NCBI RefSeq assembly: GCF_040760075.1
Contig: NZ_CP142884.1
Span: forward strand, 2,480,001 to 2,544,000
Length of the DNA stretch: 64,000 nucleotides
Direction: 5' to 3'
Source: Sphingobacterium sp. R2
GTDB lineage: Bacteria; Bacteroidota; Bacteroidia; Sphingobacteriales; Sphingobacteriaceae
This document shows, one piece after another, positions 47,401 to 55,266 of this stretch. Below the pieces are notes generated by a model that had not been told where the DNA came from, searched no databases, and saw only the letters and a list, made by a program, of their open reading frames with translations. The position numbers and the translations under genes are program-made. The first letter of the stretch is position 1. Each line of letters opens with the position of its first letter.

Positions 47401-47668
47401 AAATTTCTTGGCGGGCATAGCCGACACTACTAAATACTAATGTTGCCGTTTTGCTGGCATTTAGTACATATCGACCATTTCCGTCCGTGGATACGCGAAG
47501 AGTGCCCCCCAAAACACTTACTGTGACGCCTGATAAGGCTGTGCCGTCATTTTCTGAGGAGACCTTTCCTTGTACCCGAACTTGTTGAGCAAGGGCTGCA
47601 CAACAAGTTGCCGTCATTAGAAACATAAAAATTCCCAGACGAGATTTAATCTTCTTCCATCTTTTCAT
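44459..47668 (-). CDS. SusC/RagA-family TonB-dependent receptor
   Basis: A 1,069-residue outer-membrane importer: signal peptide 1-27 (TCCAALAQQ), carboxypeptidase-regulatory-like domain (about 30-110, VQGKVSSENDGTALSGVTVS), the VIDDVVVTGFGQREKRASVV signature, plug (PTSNLTTMLAGRVAGMIAFQ, NFFIRGLGSFG, AAAMYGARGANGVVLITTKL) and barrel to SVYNIGLQLGF. The length and order match glycan-type SusC proteins. It is the first gene of the five-gene leftward PUL operon and transports oligosaccharides with its SusD. A divergent enzyme operon starts 440 bases away. Confidence 0.95.
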   Translation of the reverse strand: MKRWKKIKSRLGIFMFLMTATCCAALAQQVRVQGKVSSENDGTALSGVTVSVLGGTLRVSTDGNGRYVLNASKTATLVFSSVGYARQEISLIGKKIDANNTITLDAQIKLNENVIDDVVVTGFGQREKRASVVGSVTTINPKELKGPTSNLTTMLAGRVAGMIAFQRSGEPGSDNANFFIRGLGSFGTGKQDPLILIDNIESSPTDMARLQPDDIASFSVLRDANAAAMYGARGANGVVLITTKLGKEGATKFEFRTESNISTNTRNFKFADNIRYMEMANEAYLTRPADAASGQGLPYWQNKIDHTRAGDNPLLYPNNNWIDQLIKDYTLNQRNNLNISGGGAKAKYYLSGTYNIDNGILKMNGINNFNNNIKLKNYSVRSNVDINFTPTTTGIVRVYAQFDDYNGPIGSTDENGSRINGGAATFRRAIWSNPVMFPAIYPSSYMPYMNHPLFGNALNRNGGLFVNPYAEMVRGYQEFNTSTIMPQIQINQNLNALIPGLSLTAMTYLKRYAYFEVNRKYNPFYYTASADAYGDLSLRVMNDGSLGSIGTVGTEYLDYSESAKEVNSMFYAHAIASYNHAFGKHNVGATVIGLVQNSLSGNAGNLQLSLPSRNIGLSGRFSYNFDDRYIAEFNFGYNGSERFAKNRRLGFFPSFGLSYNISNEAFFEPVKDVISKLKIRATHGFAGNDQIGRSQDRFFYLSDVNMNDFPIGFGELSGYNRPTIAIRRYANQDITWERSRQTNLGLELGLFKDFELNVDVYKQIRSNILTGRSYIPSTMGLRAPIVANTNKAESKGVDLTLNYNKNFGDSWYIQGRGTMTYAVSKKLIVDEPAYKEASRYTVGTSASQEFGYIAERLFVDDQEVLNSPVQFGKPGLDYLGGDIKYRDVNGDGQITDLDRVAIGYPTTPEMIYGFGGTVGGKGLDFSFYFQGSARSSFFINSENISPFYLNGGSQNGLLQVIADSYWSEENRNLYAFWPRLSENIIANNNQRSTWWMRSGAFLRLKTVEVGYTFKESLMKRIRAKNLRVYANGMNLFALSSFKMWDVEMGGKGIGYPIQSVYNIGLQLGF

Positions 47669-48108
47669 TAATAAGAATTTTGGTTATAAATTGAGTTATG
47701 TTGATACAATTATCGTCACAATGGACTGTATAATTCGAGGGGATTTACAGCAAAAGAAGGGGGTGAAATCGTCTTTTTCCCCATGTTTTTCTGCCGAAAC
47801 TTATCTTTAAGATATTCAGCGAATTTTCTAAAGTGTTCAACGTATAAAAATATCAGGGACTAATGATCTTCGTTTAATTTCATTGGCGGCTGTGTCATAT
47901 GAGAAAATTAGAGCCTTTTTTGTACAAAAATGAACCATTTCTGAACGATTCAGTACCCTCCTGTCAATCCACTATGGCTATTTTTGTACCGTACCTCAAT
48001 AAATCATTAAATCAGCCCAATAAGTTATAAACTGCAGTAGTGGGCTGCGGAAATGGGGGAATACAGTAACCAATAACCAATACACATCATAATATATTCT
48101 GATACGAA
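47669..48108. other. Divergent PUL promoter region
   Basis: A 440-base spacer between the SusC operon (leftward) and the DUF4832/GH2 operon (rightward). It holds the HTCS-operator-like motif (47918-47957) and, on the other strand, one further half-site GTACAAAA at 47982-47989. No reading frame is credible. Confidence 0.6.
47918..47957 (+). promoter_or_regulatory. Candidate HTCS operator, copy A
   Basis: TTTTGTACAAAA (47918-47929), three bases, then AACCATTT (47933-47940). A weaker second unit begins 21 bases after the first GTACAAAA (47943, GAAC...TACC). The same arrangement occurs before the SusC gene at 60969. It lies about 150 bases before the DUF4832 gene start. AraC-type domains commonly bind 21-base direct repeats. 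Confidence 0.5.
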
Positions 48109-49680
48109 ATGATAAACAGAAAAATAATCTTTCATGGTATAATAAGTATTTTGTCACTCTTATTTTGTACATCCGCTTTGTCTGGCTTCTCTCAAAAAAG
48201 TGAAAGCAATTCAAACAATTCAGCGTATATCCTATTAAAGCCAAAGTACGATGGTCAATCAGTCTTGCGCAATCCTTTAAATGGATGGGTAATGTATGCG
48301 CCGCGCAATGCAGATGATACGTATTGGGATATCGAATATTTTGTGCCAGCCTTGGGTAAGAAAGTAAAAGTCATTGATTATGCCTCGGCATGTTATGTAC
48401 GCACAAGTTGGTCATCGCTGAATCCCAGTGACGGTGTTTATGCCTGGAATGATCCAAAGTCCAAAATTGGGAAGCTTCTGAAAGGCGCTCAAAAGAGAGG
48501 GTTGCCCATCGCACTCCGCATTGTTGTTGATGGTCGCGACCAAGGTCAAAATACACCGAAATTTGTTTTTGATCAAGGCGCTAAATATTATCTGGAAAAT
48601 GAAAACCATCCAGATAGGCAAACTCCCTATCCGCAGGATGCGGTATTTAGAAAGTATTATAGCAAATTTATAAGCGCCTTAGCTCAAGAATTTAATGATT
48701 CTGAAAAAACGTCATTTATTGATGCGTATGGCTTGGGAAAATGGGGCGAGGCACATTATGTAGTTTATGAAGATCCTAAAACAGCAACTCCCGAAAGTAC
48801 TGAAAAAATAAAGGAGGAGACCTTGGATTGGGTAACCAACTTGTATGCTAAAGCCTTCACCAAAGTTCCTTTAGTTATTAACTACCATCGTTTGGTAGGG
48901 CATCCCGAAAGTTGGGGAGCTGTAAATCCAAACAGCGAACGCTTATTGAAGAAAGCCATTGATAAAGGCTATAGTCTGCGCCAAGATGCTTTTGGTATGA
49001 CAGGTTATTATCAGGGATGGGAAAAGAATTTTGCCAAGAAATGGAATTTCAAACGCCCCATCATTATGGAGGGCGGCTGGATTATTGCTCCGGGGAAGCA
49101 TCGTTATTGGACAGATCCCAGTGGAAAATATAGAGAAGGGCACGACGAGGATGTAAGGAAGGGAGAGTTTGATTTGTCGGCTGAAGCGCATGTGAATATG
49201 ATGGATTTTAGAGCGGGCGGGGAAACGGAGTCTTGGTTTAAGTCCTTTGATCTGGTTCAACGATTTACTGTAGAGGGAGGATATCGTGTCTATCCGGACC
49301 AGATCAAATTGCCGCAAGATATCCGTTCTGGTGCTGCAGCCTTAATTTCCCATCGTTGGCAAAATATGGGCTGGGGTTACCTACCAAATAATATTCCACA
49401 GTGGAACTATAAATATAAAGTAGCTTTTGCGTTGTTAGATGCGAGCGGGCATGTGAAGAAGATTTTTATTGATCATCAAAGCGAACCGTCTGTATGGTTG
49501 AAAGGTGCTGGTGTGAATTACAACCTAAAAGCAAAAATAGATCTACCTGCCGGAATTTATAGCTGGGCTGTCGCCATTGTAGATACGACAAAAGATAGTA
49601 AACCAGCAATTCAACTCGCACTCAATGAAGAGTTAACTCCGCAGGGCTGGACCAAACTGTCGGTTATACGGGTAAAATAG
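48109..49680 (+). CDS. DUF4832-type TIM-barrel protein, putative glycoside hydrolase
   Basis: A 523-residue secreted protein (signal peptide about 1-28). NPLNGWVMYAP near residue 55 is the entry motif of DUF4874/DUF4832 proteins, followed by a TIM barrel (YVRTSWSSLNPSDGVYAWND, GLPIALRIVVDGRDQ, SFIDAYGLGKWGEAH, PLVINYHR) and a C-terminal beta-sandwich from about 420 (WNYKYKVAFALLDASGHVKK, DLPAGIYSWAVAIVD). E214 in GKWGEAH and E321 in IIMEGGW lie at ends of barrel strands where GH-A enzymes keep acid/base and nucleophile; this pairing is my inference. First gene of the rightward operon. It may be a glycosidase of an undescribed specificity. Confidence 0.75.
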   Translation: MINRKIIFHGIISILSLLFCTSALSGFSQKSESNSNNSAYILLKPKYDGQSVLRNPLNGWVMYAPRNADDTYWDIEYFVPALGKKVKVIDYASACYVRTSWSSLNPSDGVYAWNDPKSKIGKLLKGAQKRGLPIALRIVVDGRDQGQNTPKFVFDQGAKYYLENENHPDRQTPYPQDAVFRKYYSKFISALAQEFNDSEKTSFIDAYGLGKWGEAHYVVYEDPKTATPESTEKIKEETLDWVTNLYAKAFTKVPLVINYHRLVGHPESWGAVNPNSERLLKKAIDKGYSLRQDAFGMTGYYQGWEKNFAKKWNFKRPIIMEGGWIIAPGKHRYWTDPSGKYREGHDEDVRKGEFDLSAEAHVNMMDFRAGGETESWFKSFDLVQRFTVEGGYRVYPDQIKLPQDIRSGAAALISHRWQNMGWGYLPNNIPQWNYKYKVAFALLDASGHVKKIFIDHQSEPSVWLKGAGVNYNLKAKIDLPAGIYSWAVAIVDTTKDSKPAIQLALNEELTPQGWTKLSVIRVK

Positions 49681-49714
49681 AAAAAGAAGATTCTATAAAA
49701 AAATAACATCTATT

Positions 49715-51505
49715 ATGGTAAAGCTGATCAATCTATCTTTGGTATTGTCTCTATTTTTTAATCTGTTAGCATTTCATCTTGTTGCTCAGCAAAATATGAC
49801 TAATGTGTATGGTAGGCGTGTACAATTATTAAATGGTAAGTGGGATGCCATTGTCGATTTATATGACCAGGGTAGGAAAAACAAAATCTATCTCAATAAG
49901 AAACCGGAAAACAAGACTGATTTCTACGAATATGCTTTCGAAAATGGTATTCGTTTAAACGTGCCTTCGGATTGGAACAGCCAGATGCCTGAACTTAAAT
50001 ACTATGAAGGTACCATTTGGTATGGCCGTAAGTTCGATGCAGTGAAAGTAAGCGGAGAAAGGCTGTTTTTATATTTTGCTGCTGTAAGTTACCGTTGTCG
50101 TATTTATCTCAATGGCAAAGAGATCGGACAACATGAAGGAGGCTTTACTCCGTTTCAGGTTGAAATAACAGATGCTGTTAAAGAAAATAATAATTTTTTG
50201 GTCGTTGAGGTCAATAATACCCGTCGAATAGATGCCATTCCAGCAATGGCGTTTGATTGGTGGAACTACGGCGGCATTACCCGTGATGTTTTTCTGGTCA
50301 GCACACCGAAAGTTTTTATTGACGATTATTTTATCCAATTGGACAAGAACAGAGGCGATAAAATCAATGCTCAGGTAAAACTTTCAGAAAAGTTGGCCAA
50401 TTCTTCCGTAACCATCGAAATGCCAGAATTACAACTAAGACAAACCCTTGAGACGAATGCTTTCGGAGAAGTAGAAACGTCTTTTACATCAACAAAAATC
50501 AAACGTTGGTCGCCAGCTGCACCAAAATTATATCATGTCAAGATATCTACCCAAACTGACAAAATAGAGGAGGAGATCGGCTTTCGTAATATTGGGGTGA
50601 AGGGGGAAGATATTTTGCTGAATGGCCAACCTATTTTTCTGAAGTCGATTTCATTTCATGAGGAAATACCTCAGCGTGAAGGCCGTGCTTTTTCGCAGTC
50701 AGACGCGTTGATGTTGCTTTCGGAAGCTAAGGCTTTGGGCTGTAACATGATTCGCTTGGCACATTATCCACAAAATGAATATATCGTGCGAATGGCAGAA
50801 AAAATGGGTTTCATGTTGTGGGAAGAAATTCCCATTTGGCAGGGGATCGATTTTGAAAATGAATCGACCAAGAAAAAAGCGGTTAAAATGATGCGTGAAA
50901 TGATCGCGCGTGATAAAAACCGTTGCGCACTTACCTTTTGGGGGGTAGCTAACGAAACCCAGCCTTCGCAGCCAAGAAATGCTTTCATCAGGCACTTGAT
51001 TGCAACATGCCGAGACATGGACACAACACGACTTATTACGGCTGCTTTTGACCTGGTTCGTTTTAATAAAGAAAAAGAAATTTTTGTCATGGACGATCCT
51101 TTCATTAAAGAGCTGGATGTGGTAGCGGTTAATAAATATTTAGGCTGGTACCACCATTGGCCGATTTCCCCTGATAAAGCTGTATGGGATGTGGCAAAAG
51201 GGCAGCCTTTGATTATCTCTGAATTCGGCGGGGAGGCCCTTTATGGAAAAGCGGGCGAAAAGGATGTTGCAAGTTCATGGAGTGAAGATTACCAAGCAAC
51301 TTTATACAAAGACAACTTGCAAATGTTTAAGCATATCCCGAACCTACGCGGAATCTCACCTTGGTTGTTATTTGATTTCCGTTCGCCTTTCCGTTTTCAT
51401 CCGACTAACCAAGGGGGATGGAATCGAAAAGGGTTAGTTTCGGATCAAGGTTATCGAAAGAAAGCATGGTATCTTATAAAGGAATATTATGAGAATAATT
51501 TATAG
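49715..51505 (+). CDS. GH2 beta-glucuronidase-like enzyme with NxK uronate motif
   Basis: A 596-residue secreted GH2 enzyme (signal peptide 1-25), about the length of E. coli GusA. It has the jelly roll (LFLYFAAVSYRCRIYLNGKE, GGFTPFQVEITD), Ig-like domain and TIM barrel. Acid/base E414 (GVANETQP) and nucleophile E503 (IISEFGGEAL) nearly coincide with E413 and E504 of E. coli. N470-region NKYLGWYHHW matches the GUS NxYxGWY block, and N570-R571-K572 in GGWNRKGLVSDQG aligns with the NxK motif that binds the carboxylate of uronic acids. It should release terminal beta-glucuronic (or galacturonic) acid. Second gene of the operon, 34 bases after the first. Confidence 0.88.
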   Translation: MVKLINLSLVLSLFFNLLAFHLVAQQNMTNVYGRRVQLLNGKWDAIVDLYDQGRKNKIYLNKKPENKTDFYEYAFENGIRLNVPSDWNSQMPELKYYEGTIWYGRKFDAVKVSGERLFLYFAAVSYRCRIYLNGKEIGQHEGGFTPFQVEITDAVKENNNFLVVEVNNTRRIDAIPAMAFDWWNYGGITRDVFLVSTPKVFIDDYFIQLDKNRGDKINAQVKLSEKLANSSVTIEMPELQLRQTLETNAFGEVETSFTSTKIKRWSPAAPKLYHVKISTQTDKIEEEIGFRNIGVKGEDILLNGQPIFLKSISFHEEIPQREGRAFSQSDALMLLSEAKALGCNMIRLAHYPQNEYIVRMAEKMGFMLWEEIPIWQGIDFENESTKKKAVKMMREMIARDKNRCALTFWGVANETQPSQPRNAFIRHLIATCRDMDTTRLITAAFDLVRFNKEKEIFVMDDPFIKELDVVAVNKYLGWYHHWPISPDKAVWDVAKGQPLIISEFGGEALYGKAGEKDVASSWSEDYQATLYKDNLQMFKHIPNLRGISPWLLFDFRSPFRFHPTNQGGWNRKGLVSDQGYRKKAWYLIKEYYENNL

Positions 51506-51541
51506 AAATGAATGAAAGCAGAGAAAAGAGTAAAGCACAAA

Positions 51542-54295
51542 ATGAATACATACAAAAAAGGTTTATTCAAATACATCGAACTGATATGCTTATTGTGGCT
51601 TTTAATGCAGACAACGTTATTGCAAGCGCAAGATGCTGTCGATTTATCTGGTACTTGGGGTTTTCAGACTGATGTGATGGATTTTCGTAGGGGCTCGCTG
51701 TCGCCTCGGTATAATCACGTATTACAAGGAACGATTAAACTACCGGGTATTACAGATGATTATCATATAGGGTATCAAACTCCCTATAAATATATTGACC
51801 GTCTGACCCGAAAATATGAATACATGGGTCCGGCATGGTACCAACGTGATATCGAAATCCCTGCTGACTGGAAAGGAAAAAAAATATTTCTATATTTTGA
51901 ACGTACCCATTGGTTGAGTTCGATTTTTGTAGACACCAAAGAAGTTAGCAGCATCGATTATGTCAGCGTGCCACACAACCACGATTTGAGTGCATTTTTA
52001 AAACCGGGAAAGAAGCACCGCATTACCATTTGTATTGATAATCGATTTCAGTACAATACGCACAAATGGAATCATGCACATACAGAATTTACGCAAATTA
52101 ACTGGAACGGCATCTTGGGGGATATGAAACTGCTGGCCTTAGATCCGGTCTACATCGACGATTTTCAGGTATATCCCAACATAGCCGATCAGTCTATAAA
52201 AGTAAAGTTAAAGGTAAATAATACGATTAAAAAGCAGGTAAATGGTAAGGTATCTTTTGCTATCTCCGGAACAGACTACAGCCTCAAGCATCAAATTGCC
52301 ATCGTAAGTACTGATTCGGTAAATATTGTAGAGGCCAATATTCCCTTAGGTAAACGCATTAAACTGTGGGATGAGTTTAACCCAAATCTCTATCGGATTA
52401 GCTGCCAGTTGAATACTTCCGATGGTAACAATAGCTATACGCATGAGAAATCGACCACCTTTGGTATGCGCGAAGTAAAGCAGGGAAAAAATCATATACT
52501 GCTCAATAATCATCCGATACATTTACGAGGTAATGTAGAAAATGCGGTTTTTCCAAAAACAGGACATGCTCCGCTTGATGATGGCTCTTGGGAAAGAATT
52601 ATGATGCTGATGAAGGACTACGGCATGAACCATTTACGTTTCCATTCTTGGTGTCCCCCGGCTGCTGCCTTTCGCATGGCAGACAAACATGGAATATATT
52701 TTGAGGTGGAAATGCCTATGTGGGGCAAAGATGCCGAACCGGACGAGGCAAGATATAACTTTTTCCGCCGGGAAATTAAAGCTATTTTAAAAGAATATGG
52801 CAATCACCCTTCTTTTGTTCTTTACTGCAATGGCAATGAAATTACAGGCAATTTCGACTTTATTGAGGAATTAACTGCCGAAGGTAGAAAAGCTGATCCC
52901 CGCCATTTGTATAGTGGTTCTACTGCGCGAACACGGGTTAAGTCAGATCAATATTACGTATCCCAACAAACCAACAAAGGTGCGGTGAAGGTTTATGAGG
53001 GGCTACCCGGCACCGACTGGGATAAGAATATGGAATCTGATGTAGATGTGCCTGTGATCTCGCACGAGTCGGGACAACGATGTATCTACCCAAATTTTGA
53101 TGAGATAAAGAAATATGCAAACAGCCCCGTGGAGGCGCGAAATTTTGAGGTTTTTCGAGACCTATTGCAAAAGAATGGTATGTTGGATCAGGCAAAAGAT
53201 TTCTTTAGGGCATCTGGTGCTCTGACGGTACTGGAATACAAAGCCGTTATCGAAGCCTTATTGCGCTCGGGTAAATCTGCTGGTTTCCAGCTCTTGTCGA
53301 TGAACGATTTTCCAGGGCAGGGTTACGCTCCAGTTGGTATTTTTGATCCCTTCTGGGACTCAAAGGGACTGGTTACCGCCGATAAATTCCGAGAGTTTTG
53401 CGCGCCCACTGTTGCTCTACTGCGGTACGAAAAAAGCAGTTTCTTCAATACAGAAACATTTAAAGGGAAAGCGGAAGTTTATAATTTTAGCAATTCCGTT
53501 CTCGAAAATGCCAAGATTAAATGGTGGTTGACGGATACCGCAGGCAGTGTATTGCAAAAGGGTACGCTTAAAAAGCAAACCATTGCCAATCAAAATGTGT
53601 CGCCGGTGGGTGAATTTGAGATTTCCCTTAAAAATATCCGCAGCCAAAAGGTTACGGTTCATCTTGCTGTTAATGATTCCATTAAAAATAGCTGGGACAT
53701 TTGGGTATATCCCAAACATCAAAATCTGATGCAGTCTACAGATAAGGTTTTGTACACCGATGTCTATGATGATGTTGCAAAAAGCCAGCTGGCTCAGGGA
53801 AAAACGGTGGTTCTCTATGCTTCGCCAGACAAAATAAAAGGTCGAAAATCACTATTTCATAATCATTTTTGGAACCCTATTATGTTTGCTTGGGCACCAA
53901 TGACGATCGGCAACCTGGTCCATCATCAACAGGGCATGTTTAAAGATTTCCTTACTTCATACCATACTGATTGGCAATGGTGGGATATCCTTAATCATGC
54001 AAAAGTAATTGAAATGCAAGATGCCCCACAACAACTTCGTCCGTTTATACAGGTCATTGACAGCTATGATAACAACCAAAAATTAGGTATAGGTTTCGAA
54101 GCCCAACTGAACGGCGGAAAACTTCTGGTAATGGCATTAGATACAAAGACCGATATGGATAATCGCCCGGCCACCCAACAATTGTTGTACAGTATGGATA
54201 ACTATGTTAAAAGTGCGAAATTCTCGCCACAAGTTGCCGTGGATGAGACTTTTATTCAATCATTTTTAATAAAATATAGAAGAGTTAAACGATGA
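51542..54295 (+). CDS. GH2-family glycoside hydrolase, divergent
   Basis: A 918-residue secreted protein with signal peptide (about 1-30). Sugar-binding jelly roll (YMGPAWYQRDIEIPADWKGK, IFLYFERTHWLSSIFVD), Ig-like domain and TIM barrel are present. Acid/base E433 (LYCNGNEITGN) and nucleophile E509 (VISHESGQRC) fit GH2. The SGTWGFQTDVMDFRRG start and the long C-terminal region (about 620-918, with FYVKLAVNDS-like sandwich and a final DxxPATQQLLYSMDNY jelly-roll-like domain) differ from LacZ and GusA, so the specificity is unclear; exo-beta-galactosidase or beta-mannosidase-like activity is possible. The ATG at 51542 is preferred to 51512. Its stop overlaps the next start (ATGA). Confidence 0.87.
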   Translation: MNTYKKGLFKYIELICLLWLLMQTTLLQAQDAVDLSGTWGFQTDVMDFRRGSLSPRYNHVLQGTIKLPGITDDYHIGYQTPYKYIDRLTRKYEYMGPAWYQRDIEIPADWKGKKIFLYFERTHWLSSIFVDTKEVSSIDYVSVPHNHDLSAFLKPGKKHRITICIDNRFQYNTHKWNHAHTEFTQINWNGILGDMKLLALDPVYIDDFQVYPNIADQSIKVKLKVNNTIKKQVNGKVSFAISGTDYSLKHQIAIVSTDSVNIVEANIPLGKRIKLWDEFNPNLYRISCQLNTSDGNNSYTHEKSTTFGMREVKQGKNHILLNNHPIHLRGNVENAVFPKTGHAPLDDGSWERIMMLMKDYGMNHLRFHSWCPPAAAFRMADKHGIYFEVEMPMWGKDAEPDEARYNFFRREIKAILKEYGNHPSFVLYCNGNEITGNFDFIEELTAEGRKADPRHLYSGSTARTRVKSDQYYVSQQTNKGAVKVYEGLPGTDWDKNMESDVDVPVISHESGQRCIYPNFDEIKKYANSPVEARNFEVFRDLLQKNGMLDQAKDFFRASGALTVLEYKAVIEALLRSGKSAGFQLLSMNDFPGQGYAPVGIFDPFWDSKGLVTADKFREFCAPTVALLRYEKSSFFNTETFKGKAEVYNFSNSVLENAKIKWWLTDTAGSVLQKGTLKKQTIANQNVSPVGEFEISLKNIRSQKVTVHLAVNDSIKNSWDIWVYPKHQNLMQSTDKVLYTDVYDDVAKSQLAQGKTVVLYASPDKIKGRKSLFHNHFWNPIMFAWAPMTIGNLVHHQQGMFKDFLTSYHTDWQWWDILNHAKVIEMQDAPQQLRPFIQVIDSYDNNQKLGIGFEAQLNGGKLLVMALDTKTDMDNRPATQQLLYSMDNYVKSAKFSPQVAVDETFIQSFLIKYRRVKR

Positions 54296-55062
54296 TAAGA
54301 GCATTTATCTGGACGCTAACAGCGTTTTTGTTAGGGCAATCCTTAAAGGCACAGGAAGTGATGGTAGAATGGAAAGCCGGAGTATCACAGATCTATAAAA
54401 AAACCGTCGAGGCTGAAAGTCCGTTATCTTTTAACGATTTGAACGTCGAATTTGGCTATGTGCTTTATCAGACCGAGATTACTACGGATGCCGAAAGTGA
54501 AGAACTAGCATTAGAAAATGTACGCGATTATGCGGTGGTCTATGTGGACGGCATGTTACAGGGAACTCTGACGGATCAAGATAAAAAACTGATGATTAAA
54601 ACGGGTTCGGGCACACATATACTTCAATTTTATGTGGAGAATATCGGGCGAATCACCTATGGGCCAGAAATTACAGACAATTCAAAGGGGGTGTTTGGTG
54701 CGGTTACTTTAGCTGGAAACGAACTGCATAACTGGAAAATGATCCCCTTGGATGCACGTAATTATCCACTTAAAAATCTGATTTTTGAACGAAGTGCACC
54801 CCCTAGTGGCCCCGGTTTTTACCAAGGTCAGTTCGAAATTAATCCGTCACAAAGTAAGTATCTTAATATGACAGGGTGGGGGATGGGAGAAGTTTGGATA
54901 AATCAAAAATATTTAGGGTCTTATTGGGAAGAAGAAAAACAACAATCATTGTTAATCCCGTCAGATTATTTATTACCCGACCACAATGAACTGGTGATAT
55001 TCGAACTAAAAAACAAGCAACAAACGAAGATAAATTTGTCACCTACTCCTGTTTTTAAGTAG
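54292..55062 (+). CDS. Stand-alone GH35-type accessory (galactose-binding) domains, no catalytic barrel
   Basis: A 256-residue secreted protein (signal peptide 1-20, LLGQSLKAQ). It matches only the C-terminal non-catalytic half of GH35 beta-galactosidases: LNVEFGYVLYQTEITTD, NVRDYAVVYVDGMLQGTLTD, LQFYVENIGRITYGPEITDN with KGVFGAVTLAGNELHNWKM, then GPGFYQGQFEINPSQSKYLN and MTGWGMGEVWINQKYLGSYW. No TIM barrel precedes it, and its signal peptide and ATGA overlap with the GH2 gene show it is not a fragment. It may be a carbohydrate-binding subunit or partner for the GH2 upstream. I know of no assigned function for such a protein. Confidence 0.85.
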   Translation: MIRAFIWTLTAFLLGQSLKAQEVMVEWKAGVSQIYKKTVEAESPLSFNDLNVEFGYVLYQTEITTDAESEELALENVRDYAVVYVDGMLQGTLTDQDKKLMIKTGSGTHILQFYVENIGRITYGPEITDNSKGVFGAVTLAGNELHNWKMIPLDARNYPLKNLIFERSAPPSGPGFYQGQFEINPSQSKYLNMTGWGMGEVWINQKYLGSYWEEEKQQSLLIPSDYLLPDHNELVIFELKNKQQTKINLSPTPVFK

Positions 55063-55266
55063 ATTGGCGTTTTTTGATTGATTTAGATTTCATTTGCTGA
55101 AAAAGAAGAACTTAAGCCATAATTTGGACGTGACTCTTTGTATAATAAAATGAGAATCGTAGTTTAACGGAATACTGTTCGTAAATAATATCGCTGAGCA
55201 TTTTGATTGCAACTCGTATCGGTAAATCTCTGATTAAACTGTAAGCAGCTTTAGAAACATCTGTAA

